Source of the DNA: an uncultured Oscillospiraceae bacterium
GTDB taxonomy: Bacteria; Bacillota; Clostridia; Oscillospirales; Oscillospiraceae
Reading direction: 5' to 3'
Assembly (NCBI GenBank): GCA_947626265.1
Contig: CANQRM010000010.1
Span: 33,383-97,382 of the forward strand
Length of the DNA: 64,000 nt
In this document: piece after piece, positions 1-8,762 of the stretch
How the letters are laid out: every line of letters begins with the position of its first letter
Position numbering within the stretch: position 1 is the stretch's first letter
Notes under the pieces: generated by a model
Databases searched by the model: none
What the model was told of the DNA's origin: nothing
What the model saw: only the letters and a program-made list of their open reading frames with translations
Program-made: the position numbers and the translations under genes

Positions 1-1379
1 ACGCCCGGGTCATCCTGGACAAGATCGTCCGGGCCCGTGTCAGCGAGGACAGCCTCTCCGGCAAGTTCGCCCCCCAGGACATCACCGACCCCGCCACCGG
101 CGCGGTCATCGTGCCCCGGTACAAGGCGTTCAGCAAGAGCGACATCGCCGCCCTGGAGGCTGCCGGCATCGGCGAAGTGGACGCCGCCGGCGCGGTGCAG
201 ACCTTCGGCGAGAGCATCCGCGGCCGCTTCCCGGCCAAGGATATCGTCAGCCCCAAGACCGGCGAGGTCCTCTTTGACACCGACCACATGCTCATGCCCA
301 TCGACGCCCAGACCCTGGAGGACAACGGCATCTTCTCCGTGAAGGTCCGCTCTGTCATGTGCTGTGAGGCCACCAGCGGCGTGTGCGCCAAGTGCTACGG
401 CATGAACCTGGCCGTGGGCAAGCCCGTGGACCCGGGCGAGGCCGTGGGCGTCATCGCCGCCCAGTCCATCGGCGAACCGGGCACCCAGCTTACCATGCGT
501 ACCTTCCACACCGGCGGCGCCGCGGGCTCCGACGTTGAGGATATCACCCAGGGTCTTCCCCGTGTGGAGGAGCTGTTCGAGGCCCGCCGGCCCAAGCGCG
601 TGGCGGTGCTGGCCGAGATGAGCGGCACTGTGACCATGGAGGACGCCAAGAAGAACACCATCTGCGCCCTCACCATCACCAACGAGGAATCCGGCGAGAC
701 CCAGGTCTATCAGATCCCCTACGCCAGCGGCATCCTGGTGGCGGAGGGCGACCATGTGGACAAGGGCCAGGAGCTGACCCGCGGCGCTTTGAATCCCCAC
801 GATGTGCTTCGCGTCCGGGGCGTGGACGACGACGAGTTCGGCCGCCAGGGCGTGCGCAACTATCTGGTCCAGGAGGTCCAGAAGGTGTACCGCCAGCAGG
901 GCGTGGACATCAACAACAAGCACATCGAGGTCATCGCCCGCCAGATGCTCCGCAAGGTGCGTGTGGAGGAGCCCGGCGACACCGCGCTTCTGAGCGGCGC
1001 CGTGGTGGACATCAATGAGGTCCGCCGGGAGAACAACGCCGTCCAGGCCCGTATCGACGCGGGGGAGGAGGGCCTCAATAAGGCCACCTGGACCCAGATC
1101 ATCATGGGCATCACCAAGGCGTCCCTGGCCACCGAGAGCTTCCTGTCCGCCGCCTCCTTCCAGGAGACAACCCGCGTGCTCACCGACGCCGCCATCAAGG
1201 GCAAGGTGGACCACCTGGTGGGCCTGAAGGAGAATGTCATCATCGGCAAGCTCATCCCCGCCGGCTCCGGCCTGGATATGTACCGGGCCCTGAACGTGGA
1301 GACGGACGAGGAGAAGGCCGCCGAGGCCGACGAGTACGTGGACCTGTCCGCCCTGGTGGGCCGGACCAACGCCATCTGA
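1..1379 (+). CDS. rpoC: DNA-directed RNA polymerase subunit beta', C-terminal part (5' truncated by window)
   Basis: This is the C-terminal part of the largest RNA polymerase subunit. The reading frame enters the window open, with the first full codon at base 3, and ends with TGA at 1377-1379. The near-invariant beta' motif GEPGTQLTMRTFHTGG is encoded from 471. A cysteine cluster upstream (CCEA..SGVCAKCYG) matches the second zinc-binding site of beta'. The C-terminal jaw/clamp region ends in an acidic tail, as usual. A strong bidirectional hairpin follows, so this is the end of the rpoBC transcript. No ribosomal protein gene follows on this strand. Confidence 0.97.
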   Translation, partial: ARVILDKIVRARVSEDSLSGKFAPQDITDPATGAVIVPRYKAFSKSDIAALEAAGIGEVDAAGAVQTFGESIRGRFPAKDIVSPKTGEVLFDTDHMLMPIDAQTLEDNGIFSVKVRSVMCCEATSGVCAKCYGMNLAVGKPVDPGEAVGVIAAQSIGEPGTQLTMRTFHTGGAAGSDVEDITQGLPRVEELFEARRPKRVAVLAEMSGTVTMEDAKKNTICALTITNEESGETQVYQIPYASGILVAEGDHVDKGQELTRGALNPHDVLRVRGVDDDEFGRQGVRNYLVQEVQKVYRQQGVDINNKHIEVIARQMLRKVRVEEPGDTALLSGAVVDINEVRRENNAVQARIDAGEEGLNKATWTQIIMGITKASLATESFLSAASFQETTRVLTDAAIKGKVDHLVGLKENVIIGKLIPAGSGLDMYRALNVETDEEKAAEADEYVDLSALVGRTNAI

Positions 1380-1402
1380 GGTCACGACAAAACACAGCAA
1401 AA

Positions 1403-1428
1403 CGCCCCCATCCGGCCGGATGGGGGCG
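1403..1428. terminator. Bidirectional terminator between rpoC and the DUF436 gene
   Basis: A nearly perfect inverted repeat (arms CGCCCCCATCC and GGATGGGGGCG) lies between two convergent genes. The poly-U tract is weak on the plus strand (CTTCTT) and absent on the minus strand, so termination strength is uncertain. Confidence 0.7.
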
Positions 1429-1443
1429 CTTCTTACAGAGATT

Positions 1444-2007
1444 TTATTTCAGCTTCTCGTCGTAGACGGCGCGGCTGCCGCCGATGAACTTGGGTCTGGT
1501 GCGGGCGGCCAGGACCATGGCCTGGCCGATGGTGTTCTGCTCAAGCTGCACCGGTACCGCCACCTCCCTGAGGTGCATGCCGATGAGCACGCCGCCGATG
1601 TCCAGGCCGGCGTCGGCCCGGATGTGCTCCACCGCCACGGGGGAGGGCAGGCACCGGTAGGCCGCCGTGGCGAAGCTGCCGCCGGCTTTGGGCTGGGGCA
1701 CCACGTTCACGATGTCCGCGTCCTCCGGCAGAGCCTTGGCCTCGGTGATGATGGCCCGGTTCAGGTGCTCGCAGCACTGAGCCGCGAGGTAGATGCCCCG
1801 GGAGTAGAGGGCCATGCGTATGCCCTCGAAGACGGCCTGACCCACCTCCGGGGCGGAGGCGCTGCCGATGAGATGACCCGCGATGGCGCTGGTGCTGCAC
1901 CCCACCACCACGATCTGGCCCCGGCGCAGGCCGGCCTTCTGCACCAGCTCCTCCGCCGCGGCCTCCGCCTGGCCGCGGAGCTGCTCCAACCGCTCCAATT
2001 CCGTCAT
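1444..2007 (-). CDS. DUF436 / TIGR01440 family protein (YwlG-like)
   Basis: A 187-residue protein of the conserved Firmicutes family that includes Bacillus YwlG. Its biochemical function is not established. Diagnostic stretches are VVGCSTSAIAGHLIG near the N-terminus, FEGIRMALYSRGIYLAAQCC in the middle and GGVLIGMHLREVAVPV towards the end. An upstream in-frame ATG exists at 2094, but the start at 2007 is preceded by AAGGAG at good spacing and matches the family N-terminus (MTELERLEQL). The gene is divergent from rpmH and convergent with rpoC. Confidence 0.85.
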   Translation of the reverse strand: MTELERLEQLRGQAEAAAEELVQKAGLRRGQIVVVGCSTSAIAGHLIGSASAPEVGQAVFEGIRMALYSRGIYLAAQCCEHLNRAIITEAKALPEDADIVNVVPQPKAGGSFATAAYRCLPSPVAVEHIRADAGLDIGGVLIGMHLREVAVPVQLEQNTIGQAMVLAARTRPKFIGGSRAVYDEKLK

Positions 2008-2065
2008 AGGTATCTCCTTTCCCGCGCCCGCGGACGCGAATCCCTCTCTCATCGTTATTTCCGCT

Positions 2066-2094
2066 ATTATATCGTAGCACGATTTAAAACGCAA
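2066..2094 (-). promoter_or_regulatory. Predicted promoter of the DUF436 gene
   Basis: On the minus strand a TATAAT -10 box (2066-2071) lies 17 bases from a weak TTGCGT -35 (2089-2094), about 60 bases upstream of the start at 2007. Confidence 0.45.
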
Positions 2095-2119
2095 GAGAAA
2101 ATCCAGAGAGATTTTCTGG

Positions 2120-2148
2120 TTGACACCGGATATATTTTTTTATATAAT
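2120..2148 (+). promoter_or_regulatory. Strong sigma-A promoter of rpmH operon
   Basis: A consensus TTGACA (2120-2125), a 17-base AT-rich spacer and a consensus TATAAT (2143-2148) lie about 70 bases upstream of rpmH. An 8-bp perfect inverted repeat (AGAAAATC / GATTTTCT, 2096-2117) abuts the -35 box and may be an operator. Confidence 0.85.
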
Positions 2149-2216
2149 GGTACAGTTGCCAACTACGGCGGACTTTTCCGCTGTTGAGTAATACGAACAG
2201 AAAGGAAACGAAGAAA

Positions 2217-2351
2217 ATGCTGAGAACCTATCAGCCCAAGAAGCGCCATGCCCAGAAGGAGCACGGCTTCCGCAAGCGCATGTCCACCCGCAACGGCCGG
2301 AAGGTCCTGTCCGCCCGCCGCGCCAAGGGCCGCAAGAAGCTGAGCTACTGA
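2217..2351 (+). CDS. rpmH: 50S ribosomal protein L34
   Basis: A 44-residue protein ([14 protein letters not shown]..., ending KGRKKLSY) that matches L34 along its whole length, with the conserved HGFRKRMST and GRKVL segments. L34 is a small, highly basic protein of the large ribosomal subunit. An AAAGGAAA ribosome site lies 8-10 bases upstream. It is the first gene of the classic rpmH-rnpA-yidD-yidC-jag cluster and is driven by the consensus promoter at 2120. The second residue is Leu where Lys is more common. Confidence 0.97.
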   Translation: MLRTYQPKKRHAQKEHGFRKRMSTRNGRKVLSARRAKGRKKLSY

Positions 2352-2380
2352 TACCGCAGGGGGAGACGGGGCAGAGGACC

Positions 2381-2716
2381 ATGCGCTTCACTTCCTCCCT
2401 GAAAACGAACCGTGACTTTCACCGCGTCTACCGCAAGGGCGTCAGCGCCGTGCGGCCCTGCCTGGTGGTGTACGCCCGCCGCAACGGCGGCAATGCCAAC
2501 CGCCTGGGCTTCACCGTGACGGCGAAGGTGGGAAAGGCCCACACGCGCAATAAGGTGCGCCGCCGCCTGCGGGAGATATACCGCCTGAACGAGGCTGCCA
2601 TCCGCCCGGGCTATGACCTGGTGGTGGTGGCCCGCACACGGGCGGCCAGCGCGGCATACGGAAGGCTGGAGGCGGAATTCATGTCCGCGAGCAAAGAGCT
2701 GGGGGCGGCGCAATGA
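2381..2716 (+). CDS. rnpA: Ribonuclease P protein component
   Basis: A 111-residue basic protein that binds the RNase P RNA and helps it cleave the 5' leaders of pre-tRNAs. The RNR motif of the family is present as [10 protein letters not shown] at residues 56-65, with the [17 protein letters not shown] strand-helix before it. The length is normal. It starts 29 bases after rpmH and its TGA overlaps the yidD start in an ATGA, so the two are translationally coupled. Confidence 0.96.
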   Translation: MRFTSSLKTNRDFHRVYRKGVSAVRPCLVVYARRNGGNANRLGFTVTAKVGKAHTRNKVRRRLREIYRLNEAAIRPGYDLVVVARTRAASAAYGRLEAEFMSASKELGAAQ

Positions 2717-2931
2717 AGCGTCTGCTGCTGGCTATCATCCGTTTTTACCGAAAGCACATATCCCCCTACACAAAGCCCAGCTGCCGGTTCATCCCCACCT
2801 GCAGCCAGTACGCCCTGACCGCCATCGAGCGGTATGGGGCGTGGAAGGGCGGATGGCTGGCGCTCAAGCGCATATGCCGCTGCCACCCCTTCCACAGGGG
2901 AGAACACGATTTTTACGACCCTGTACCGTAA
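2713..2931 (+). CDS. yidD: Membrane protein insertion efficiency factor
   Basis: A 72-residue YidD family protein. It shows the diagnostic order [20 protein letters not shown], then [12 protein letters not shown], then [11 protein letters not shown]. The family is an amphipathic, membrane-associated protein that supports YidC-dependent insertion. The start overlaps rnpA by 4 bases, and yidC follows after a 15-base gap. The C-terminus (DPVP) is the usual end of the family. Confidence 0.95.
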   Translation: MKRLLLAIIRFYRKHISPYTKPSCRFIPTCSQYALTAIERYGAWKGGWLALKRICRCHPFHRGEHDFYDPVP

Positions 2932-2946
2932 AATTAGGAGACGAAT

Positions 2947-4371
2947 ATGTTACAAGCTATCGCGAAGCCCTTTGGCGCTCTGATGCTTTGGCTTTACAAC
3001 CTGGTGGGCAACTACGGCGTGGCCGTCATCCTGTTCGCCCTGGTGGTAAAGCTCATCATGCTACCCTTCCAGCTGAAGAGCAAGAAGAGCATGATGCGCA
3101 TGAGCCGCATGACCCCCCGGCTGAAGGAGCTGGAGAAGAAATACGGCAACGACCAGCAGCGCTATCAGCAGGAGATGGCCAAGCTCTATAAGGAGGAGGG
3201 CGTCAACCCCATGGGCGGCTGCCTGTGGACGCTGCTGCCGTTCCCCATCCTGATCGCCCTGTACAACGCCATCCGCTACCCCCTGACCATCATGATGGGC
3301 GTCCCGGCGGAGCAGCTGGCGGAGGGCGGCGCCATCTTCCAGAAGCTGGCCAGCCTGGGCTATCAGACCGCCGCGGGCCGCAGCCAGTTCTACGACCAGA
3401 TCTTCCAGTCCAAGTTCATCACCGAGCACTTTGACGCCTTCGCGGGCCTGTCGGACAAGCTCCAGGAGCTGAGCTACAAGTTCCTGGGCCTGGACCTGAG
3501 CCAGACCCCCAGCTTCGCCTTCTGGCGCTGGGATTTCAGCGACGCGTCCGTGTGGCTGCCCGCCTTCGGGCTGTTCCTCATCCCCGTGCTGTCGGCGCTT
3601 TTGAGCTGGCTCTCCATGAAGGCCGCCAACGCCGGCACCCCCCAGACCGCCCAGCAGCAGGGCTCCATGAAGACCATGAATCTTATCATGCCCCTCATGA
3701 GCCTCTATATCTGCTTCACCATGCCCGGCGTCATGGGCATCTACTGGATCGCCCAGAGCGTGTTCGCCATGGCCCAGGATATCATCCTGAACAAGATCTA
3801 CAACAAACAGCTGGACATCGAGGACGCGGACCGCATCGAGCGGGAGAAGGCCCGGGAGGCCGAGCTGGAGGCCAAGCGCCAGGAGACCGAGCGCCTGAAG
3901 GCCGAGGGCGCCACCGTGGAGAACCGCAACACCTCCAAAAAGAACAAGAAGGCCGTCGCCGCCCAGAAGGAAGTGGAGAGAAAGGCCGCCGAGGCCCGCG
4001 CCGCCCGTCTGGCCAAGAAGGGCCTGAGCGAGGAGGATATCCCCGCCTCCCAGGTGGGAGACCGGCGCTATGCCCGCGGCCGGGCCTATGTGCCTGACCG
4101 TTACACCAACCCCGATGAGGCGGAGGCGAAGACGGCCGCCGCCGCGGCGGAGAGCGAGGCCTACGTGGCCCCCGAGGAGACGGAGACCCTTGTTGAGGAG
4201 ACCGCCGCCGTGGAGCCAGAGACCGCCGCGCTGCCGGAGACAGCGGAGGAGACCGCCCCCGAGGCCGAAGAGGCCCCTGCGGCGGAGACCAATGATGATA
4301 CCGAGCCCGAGGCGCCTGTGACGGAGGAGGAGACCGCCCAGGCCCAGGATAGTACGGAGGAAGAAAAATAA
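2947..4371 (+). CDS. yidC: Membrane protein insertase YidC/Oxa1
   Basis: A 474-residue insertase for membrane proteins, of the Gram-positive type without the large periplasmic domain. The first hydrophobic segment carries a Lys (FALVVKLIMLPF, Lys35) where the family has the groove Arg. A basic cytoplasmic hairpin follows (MTPRLKELEKKYG), then GGCLWTLLPFPILIALY, then three more membrane segments up to about residue 285. The remaining 190 residues are a charged coiled region and then a low-complexity Ala/Glu tail, unusually long and acidic for YidC. RBS TTAGGAGACG precedes the ATG. jag starts 2 bases after the stop. Confidence 0.95.
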   Translation: MLQAIAKPFGALMLWLYNLVGNYGVAVILFALVVKLIMLPFQLKSKKSMMRMSRMTPRLKELEKKYGNDQQRYQQEMAKLYKEEGVNPMGGCLWTLLPFPILIALYNAIRYPLTIMMGVPAEQLAEGGAIFQKLASLGYQTAAGRSQFYDQIFQSKFITEHFDAFAGLSDKLQELSYKFLGLDLSQTPSFAFWRWDFSDASVWLPAFGLFLIPVLSALLSWLSMKAANAGTPQTAQQQGSMKTMNLIMPLMSLYICFTMPGVMGIYWIAQSVFAMAQDIILNKIYNKQLDIEDADRIEREKAREAELEAKRQETERLKAEGATVENRNTSKKNKKAVAAQKEVERKAAEARAARLAKKGLSEEDIPASQVGDRRYARGRAYVPDRYTNPDEAEAKTAAAAAESEAYVAPEETETLVEETAAVEPETAALPETAEETAPEAEEAPAAETNDDTEPEAPVTEEETAQAQDSTEEEK

Positions 4372-4373
4372 TC

Positions 4374-5234
4374 ATGCAAAAATCTGTTGAATTTCGCGGC
4401 AAGACGACGGACGACGCCCTGGCGGCCGGCTTGAAGCAGCTGGGCCTGGAGCGGGACGACGTCTCCGTGGAGATCGTGGAGCGGGGCAAGAAGGGCGTGT
4501 TCGGCATCGGCGCCGTGGACGCCGTCGTCCGCATCACCTATGAGGGCCCCGGCGAGGAGCCGGAAGCCCCCGCCCCCAAGCCGGTGAGCAAACCTGCCCC
4601 GGCCCCCAAACCCGCGCCCGCGCCTAAGGCCGAGCAGCCCAGGCCCGCGCCTGCCCCTAAAATGGAGCAGCCCAAGCCGGCCCCGACCCCTGTGAAGCCG
4701 GCGGCCCCCAAGACCCCGCTTCCCAAGGCGGAGGGCAGCCAGGCGGAGCGCACGGAGCAGTTTTTGACCGGCCTTTTGGAGCGCATGGGCGTGGAGGCCC
4801 AGATGGAGATCAGCCCCCGGGAGGGCGGCGGTCTGGACGTGCAGCTCAGCGGCAGCGGCATCGGCGCCGTGATAGGCCGCCGGGGCGAGACCCTGGACGC
4901 CATCCAGCACCTGACCAACTACGCCGTCAACCGGGGCAGCGACAAGAAGGACCATATCAATGTGGACGCGGAGCACTACCGGGCCAAGCGGGAGGAATCC
5001 CTGGTCCATCTGGCGGAGAAGATGGCCGCCAAGGCCGTGAAGTACAAGCGCTCCATGGCCCTGGAGCCCATGAACTCCTATGAGCGCCACGTGATCCACA
5101 CCGCCCTGCAGGACTATGAGGGCGTCACCACCAGCTCCATCGGCACGGAGCCCAACCGCCGCGTGGTGGTCTCCTACGTCCGGCCCGAGCCGGAGAAGAA
5201 ACAAACCAACTCCGGCTACAAAGAATGGTGCTGA
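4374..5234 (+). CDS. jag: RNA-binding protein Jag/KhpB (Jag-N, KH, R3H)
   Basis: A 286-residue cytoplasmic RNA-binding protein; in related bacteria KhpB works with KhpA on cell elongation. Domain order: Jag-N (about 1-52, with the KKGVFGIG motif), a Pro/Ala/Lys low-complexity linker (about 60-120), a KH domain with GIGAVIGRRGETLDAIQHL, then an R3H domain with the NSYERHVIHTAL core. It ends in SGYKEWC. It is the last gene of the rpmH cluster and is followed by a good terminator. mnmE and mnmG, usual neighbours of this cluster, are absent. Confidence 0.93.
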   Translation: MQKSVEFRGKTTDDALAAGLKQLGLERDDVSVEIVERGKKGVFGIGAVDAVVRITYEGPGEEPEAPAPKPVSKPAPAPKPAPAPKAEQPRPAPAPKMEQPKPAPTPVKPAAPKTPLPKAEGSQAERTEQFLTGLLERMGVEAQMEISPREGGGLDVQLSGSGIGAVIGRRGETLDAIQHLTNYAVNRGSDKKDHINVDAEHYRAKREESLVHLAEKMAAKAVKYKRSMALEPMNSYERHVIHTALQDYEGVTTSSIGTEPNRRVVVSYVRPEPEKKQTNSGYKEWC

Positions 5235-5243
5235 AATAATGAG

Positions 5244-5274
5244 GATGGGACGGTGAGCGCCGTCCCATCTTTTT
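5244..5274 (+). terminator. Rho-independent terminator after jag
   Basis: A 10-bp stem (GATGGGACGG / CCGTCCCATC) with a 6-base loop is followed by TTTTT. It closes the rpmH-jag transcript. Confidence 0.9.
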
Positions 5275-5291
5275 GAAAGGAGGTCCGGTCC

Positions 5292-6752
5292 ATGGTGCTG
5301 TCCAGCGCGATATTCCTCTTTGCCTTTTTCCCGGTGGTGTTCGCCCTGTATCACCTTGTGCCGGGCGTGAGGGGCAAAAACGCCGTCCTGGCGGTGTTCA
5401 GCCTTCTGTTTTACTGCTTCGGGCGGCTCACGTACCTGCCGCTGCTGGTATGCTCCATACTCCTTAACTGGGGCGCCGGGCGGCTGCTGGGAAGGCTTCA
5501 GGATAAGCGCGCCCGCCGGGCGGTGGGCGTCACGGCGGTGGCCCTGGACATAGGGGTCATGGGCCTATTTAAGTACCTCGATTTTCTCATCGCCAACCTG
5601 AACGCCCTGCTGGGAACAAGCATCCCCCTCGCGGGCATACCCCTGCCTCTGGGCATATCCTTCTTTACCTTCACCGCCGTGAGCTACGTGGTGGAGGTGT
5701 GGCGAAAGCCCGCCAATATGGCGCGGAGCCTCTTAGACGTGACGGTGTATATCTCCTTCTTCCCGGCCATCGTGTCCGGGCCCATCATGCCCTGGAAGAT
5801 GGCCGCGCCCCAGCTGCGGGAGCGGACGTGCTCCGCCGAGAAGACGGCCCGGGGCATCCGCCGGTTTTTGGTGGGCATGGCCAAAAAGATGCTCATCGCG
5901 GACATCGTGGGCCGGATGGTGGACGGGATATACGCCGGTTCCACTCTGGACGCGCGCTTGGCGTGGCTGGGCGCCATAGGCTACGCCGTGCAGATCCTCT
6001 TTGATTTTGCCGGGTACACCGACATGGCCATCGGCGCGGGCCAGGTCTTTGGCTTCACATTGCCTGAGAACTTCGACCGACCCTACCGGGCCCTCGGCCT
6101 CACCGACTTCTGGAAGCGGTGGCACATGAGCCTCACCGGGTGGTTTCGGAACTACGTCTATATGCCCATCGTCATGTCGAAGCCTCAGCAGCGGCTTTAT
6201 AAGCGCTGGGCGGCCAAATACGGCCGGCCCAAGGCCAATAAGCTCTCCATATTGCTGCCTATGGCAGTGGTGTGGCTGCTGACGGGTCTCTGGCACGGCG
6301 CGGCGTGGCACTATGTGATCTGGGGCCTGTGGCACGGTCTCTTCTGCGCCCTGGAGGGGCTGGGCCTCATCCGCACCAAGGGTCTTGAAAAGTCCGCGGG
6401 CGGCAGGTTCCTCCTGCGGGTATATACCCTGCTGGTGGTGCTGGTAGGCGTGGTGCTCTTCCGGGCGGAGAGCATGGCCCAGGCGGGGCGGATGCTGGCC
6501 GCCATGGTCACGGGCTGGACCTTCCTGCCGGAGGGGACACTGGCGTTGCAGTTGCTCTGTACACCTCTGACAGTATTTGTGCTCTTCCTGGGCGCGGCCC
6601 TCAGCCTGCTGCCGGAGGGGCCCGGCAAGAAGTTGGGCGCGATGAAGTGGATGGAGCCGGTGGGGTATGCGCTCTGCCTGGGGCTTGGCGTGCTGTGCGT
6701 CATGGCTATGGCCCAGAGCGGATTCCAGCCCTTCATCTACCTGCAGTTTTAA
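5292..6752 (+). CDS. MBOAT family O-acyltransferase (AlgI/DltB-like)
   Basis: A 486-residue polytopic membrane protein with about 11 hydrophobic segments, of the membrane-bound O-acyltransferase family. These enzymes move acyl (often acetyl) groups across the membrane to extracellular polymers. The family core is present: FDFAGYTDMAIG, NFDRPYRALGLTDFWKRWHMSLT and TGLWHGAAWHYVIWGLWHG, with the catalytic His at about residue 335-340. AAAGGAGG lies 9 bases upstream. The next gene encodes a likely extracytoplasmic partner, 11 bases downstream. The acceptor polymer cannot be told from the sequence. Confidence 0.9.
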   Translation: MVLSSAIFLFAFFPVVFALYHLVPGVRGKNAVLAVFSLLFYCFGRLTYLPLLVCSILLNWGAGRLLGRLQDKRARRAVGVTAVALDIGVMGLFKYLDFLIANLNALLGTSIPLAGIPLPLGISFFTFTAVSYVVEVWRKPANMARSLLDVTVYISFFPAIVSGPIMPWKMAAPQLRERTCSAEKTARGIRRFLVGMAKKMLIADIVGRMVDGIYAGSTLDARLAWLGAIGYAVQILFDFAGYTDMAIGAGQVFGFTLPENFDRPYRALGLTDFWKRWHMSLTGWFRNYVYMPIVMSKPQQRLYKRWAAKYGRPKANKLSILLPMAVVWLLTGLWHGAAWHYVIWGLWHGLFCALEGLGLIRTKGLEKSAGGRFLLRVYTLLVVLVGVVLFRAESMAQAGRMLAAMVTGWTFLPEGTLALQLLCTPLTVFVLFLGAALSLLPEGPGKKLGAMKWMEPVGYALCLGLGVLCVMAMAQSGFQPFIYLQF

Positions 6753-6763
6753 GGGGGTGCGGG

Positions 6764-8083
6764 ATGAAAAAGATCGGCTATATCCTCTTCACCGCGGTCT
6801 TTTTCCTGACCTGCCTCATCCCCGGTGTCGGCATGCTCATCGCGGGCCCCGCCCCGGCGGCGGCCAACGAGCTGCCCGTGGCGAGGCCCTCCCTCACGAA
6901 TGCGGACGGGTCCTTCAACACCCAGTACCTCTCCCAGTGGCAGACCTATATGGCCAACGGTTTTTACCTGCGGCTGGAGGGCATCACCGCCTGGGATAGC
7001 CTCGCGGCAAAGCTCTTTCACACCTCCCCCAACGACGACGTGCTCATAGGCCCCGACGGGTGGCTCTTCTACGGCGGAGCGGTAAACGATATCGCCGGGG
7101 CGGAGCAGATGACCGACCGGGAGATATGGTGCGCGGCTCACGGCCTCGCCCTCATGCAGGAGTACGCCCAGAGCCAGGGCGCGGAATTTATCTTCACCGT
7201 TCCCTGCGGGAAGTACACCCTCTATCCGGAGCATGCCCCCGACTTCGTCACCGTGGCGGAGGGGAGCAACCGCACACGTCTGGAGGCAGCGCTGGCGGAA
7301 CAGGGGACAAATTATGTAAACCTATATGACGTGTTCACGTCAGTGGACGAGGAACTCTACTGGCAGTATGACAGCCACTGGCACAGCCGGGGCGCGGCCC
7401 TGGCGGCGGACGCCATCCTGGCCGCGGCAGGCATGGAAACGGACTACTTCGCCGGGCCCTTTGCACCGGCGGCGGAGGGGCATAAGGGCGACTTGTACGA
7501 CATGCTGTACCCCACGGGCACGGTGTTGGAGGACGATTACGCATGGCAGCCCGGGTTCACATTCTCGTATCTCTCCAACTTCCACTCGGCCGACGACATC
7601 TCCATTGAGACGGAGAACGCCGGGGAAGAGGGGAGCCTTCTCATGTTCCGGGACTCCTCCGGCCGGAGCCTCTATCCCTACATGGCCCAGAGCTTCGGCC
7701 ACGCCTTCTTCTCCCGGCAGAACAATTATAGACTTGATTATGTTAACCAATATGACGCCACCCTGGTGGTGGCTCAGCTCGCGGAGCGGACGCTTCCGTA
7801 TCTATTGCAGTATCCGGCGGTGTACCCGGCCCCGGCGCGGGACGAGACTGTGCTGACGGGCGCGGCGGCGGTGGAGAGCGAGCTCACCGCTGAGGAGCCG
7901 GGCAAGACCATGGAAGGCTACTATAAGCTCACCGGCACCCTGCCGGAGACGGAAATGGACGCCTGTGTATACGTCCAGGCGGGCGGCACGGTCTATGAGG
8001 CCATCCCCAACGGGGGCAGCTTCACCCTGTGGCTGCCCCAAGACGTGGATTGGCAGAGCGCACAGGTATATGTGGGGGCGTAA
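6764..8083 (+). CDS. DHHW / AlgJ-AlgX-like SGNT-hydrolase-fold protein
   Basis: A 439-residue exported or membrane-anchored protein: MKKIGYILFT followed by a single hydrophobic segment (residues 4-27). The body is of the DHHW/AlgJ family, which pairs with MBOAT proteins to acetylate cell-surface polysaccharide. It has DVLIGPDGWLFYGG, the signature YWQYDSHWHSRG at residues 199-210 (Asp203, His205), and a nucleophile-like FRDSSGRS (Asp297, Ser298/299). The start was chosen at 6764 after GGGGGTGCGGG; an upstream in-frame ATG would lie inside the MBOAT gene. The spacing indicates an operon with the MBOAT gene. Confidence 0.82.
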   Translation: MKKIGYILFTAVFFLTCLIPGVGMLIAGPAPAAANELPVARPSLTNADGSFNTQYLSQWQTYMANGFYLRLEGITAWDSLAAKLFHTSPNDDVLIGPDGWLFYGGAVNDIAGAEQMTDREIWCAAHGLALMQEYAQSQGAEFIFTVPCGKYTLYPEHAPDFVTVAEGSNRTRLEAALAEQGTNYVNLYDVFTSVDEELYWQYDSHWHSRGAALAADAILAAAGMETDYFAGPFAPAAEGHKGDLYDMLYPTGTVLEDDYAWQPGFTFSYLSNFHSADDISIETENAGEEGSLLMFRDSSGRSLYPYMAQSFGHAFFSRQNNYRLDYVNQYDATLVVAQLAERTLPYLLQYPAVYPAPARDETVLTGAAAVESELTAEEPGKTMEGYYKLTGTLPETEMDACVYVQAGGTVYEAIPNGGSFTLWLPQDVDWQSAQVYVGA

Positions 8084-8084
8084 G

Positions 8085-8720
8085 ATGGACAAGAAATACG
8101 CCATTTTCGATATGGACGGGACCCTGGTGGACTCCATGGGCCGGTGGAACAGCCTGACCACGGAATACCTGCACCGCAAGGGCGTGGGGGAGGTGCCCCA
8201 GGAGATATTGGACCGGACCGCGGTGATGACCACCCGGGAGACCCTGGCGGTGTTCATCCGGGAGCTGGGGATAGAGGACACCCCCGAGGCGGCGGAGCGG
8301 GAGCTCTGGACCGTGATGGAGGACCATTACCGCCATGATATCCCCCTGAAGCCCGGTGTGCGGGCATATTTGCAGCGGCTCCGGGCCCAGGGTGTGGCCA
8401 TGTGCGTGGTGTCCGCCACGCCGGTGAAGCTGATGGAGGTGTGCCTGCGGACCCATGGGGTGCGGGACATGTTTCAGTTCATCCTCTCCTGCAACGACCT
8501 GGGCGCGGGGAAGGACAGGCCCGATATCTACAACGAGGCCGCCCGGCGGCTGGGGGTGCCAAGCCCCGGAGACGCCGCGGTATACGAGGACGCCCTCGCG
8601 GCGGGGCGCACGGCCAAGGCCGCCGGGTATCACCTGGTGGCCGTCCGGGACGAGTACGCCGCCGCTGGCTGGGAGGAGCTGAAAGCCCTGGCCGACGAGG
8701 TGCTGGAGGATTGGGAATAA
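8085..8720 (+). CDS. HAD family hydrolase (beta-phosphoglucomutase/phosphatase-like)
   Basis: A 211-residue haloacid dehalogenase superfamily protein. Motif I is FDMDGTLVDSM (nucleophile Asp9, acid Asp11), motif II is VVSATPVK, motif III is the Lys of GAGKDRPDIY and motif IV is VYEDALAA. The helical cap after motif I is of the C1 type found in small sugar-phosphate and nucleotide phosphatases. It starts one base after the preceding stop and so belongs to the O-acyltransferase operon, but the substrate is unknown. The longer upstream reading (to 7965) overlaps the previous gene and was rejected. Confidence 0.85.
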   Translation: MDKKYAIFDMDGTLVDSMGRWNSLTTEYLHRKGVGEVPQEILDRTAVMTTRETLAVFIRELGIEDTPEAAERELWTVMEDHYRHDIPLKPGVRAYLQRLRAQGVAMCVVSATPVKLMEVCLRTHGVRDMFQFILSCNDLGAGKDRPDIYNEAARRLGVPSPGDAAVYEDALAAGRTAKAAGYHLVAVRDEYAAAGWEELKALADEVLEDWE

Positions 8721-8725
8721 GGAAA

Positions 8726-8751
8726 GGGACGCGCTGTTAAGCGCGTCCCTT
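8726..8751 (+). terminator. Rho-independent terminator after the HAD gene
   Basis: A 9-bp GC-rich stem (GGGACGCGC / GCGCGTCCC) with a 6-base loop, followed only by TT and an AT-rich stretch. Confidence 0.65.
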
Positions 8752-8762
8752 CAATATTGAAG

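Noticed and set aside
2008..2216. Replication origin next to rpmH
   Set aside because: dnaA is not adjacent and no cluster of DnaA boxes was seen; the region is explained by divergent promoters.
6647..6763. Longer start for the AlgJ-like protein
   Set aside because: It lies within the MBOAT gene and removes the signal-anchor from the N-terminus.
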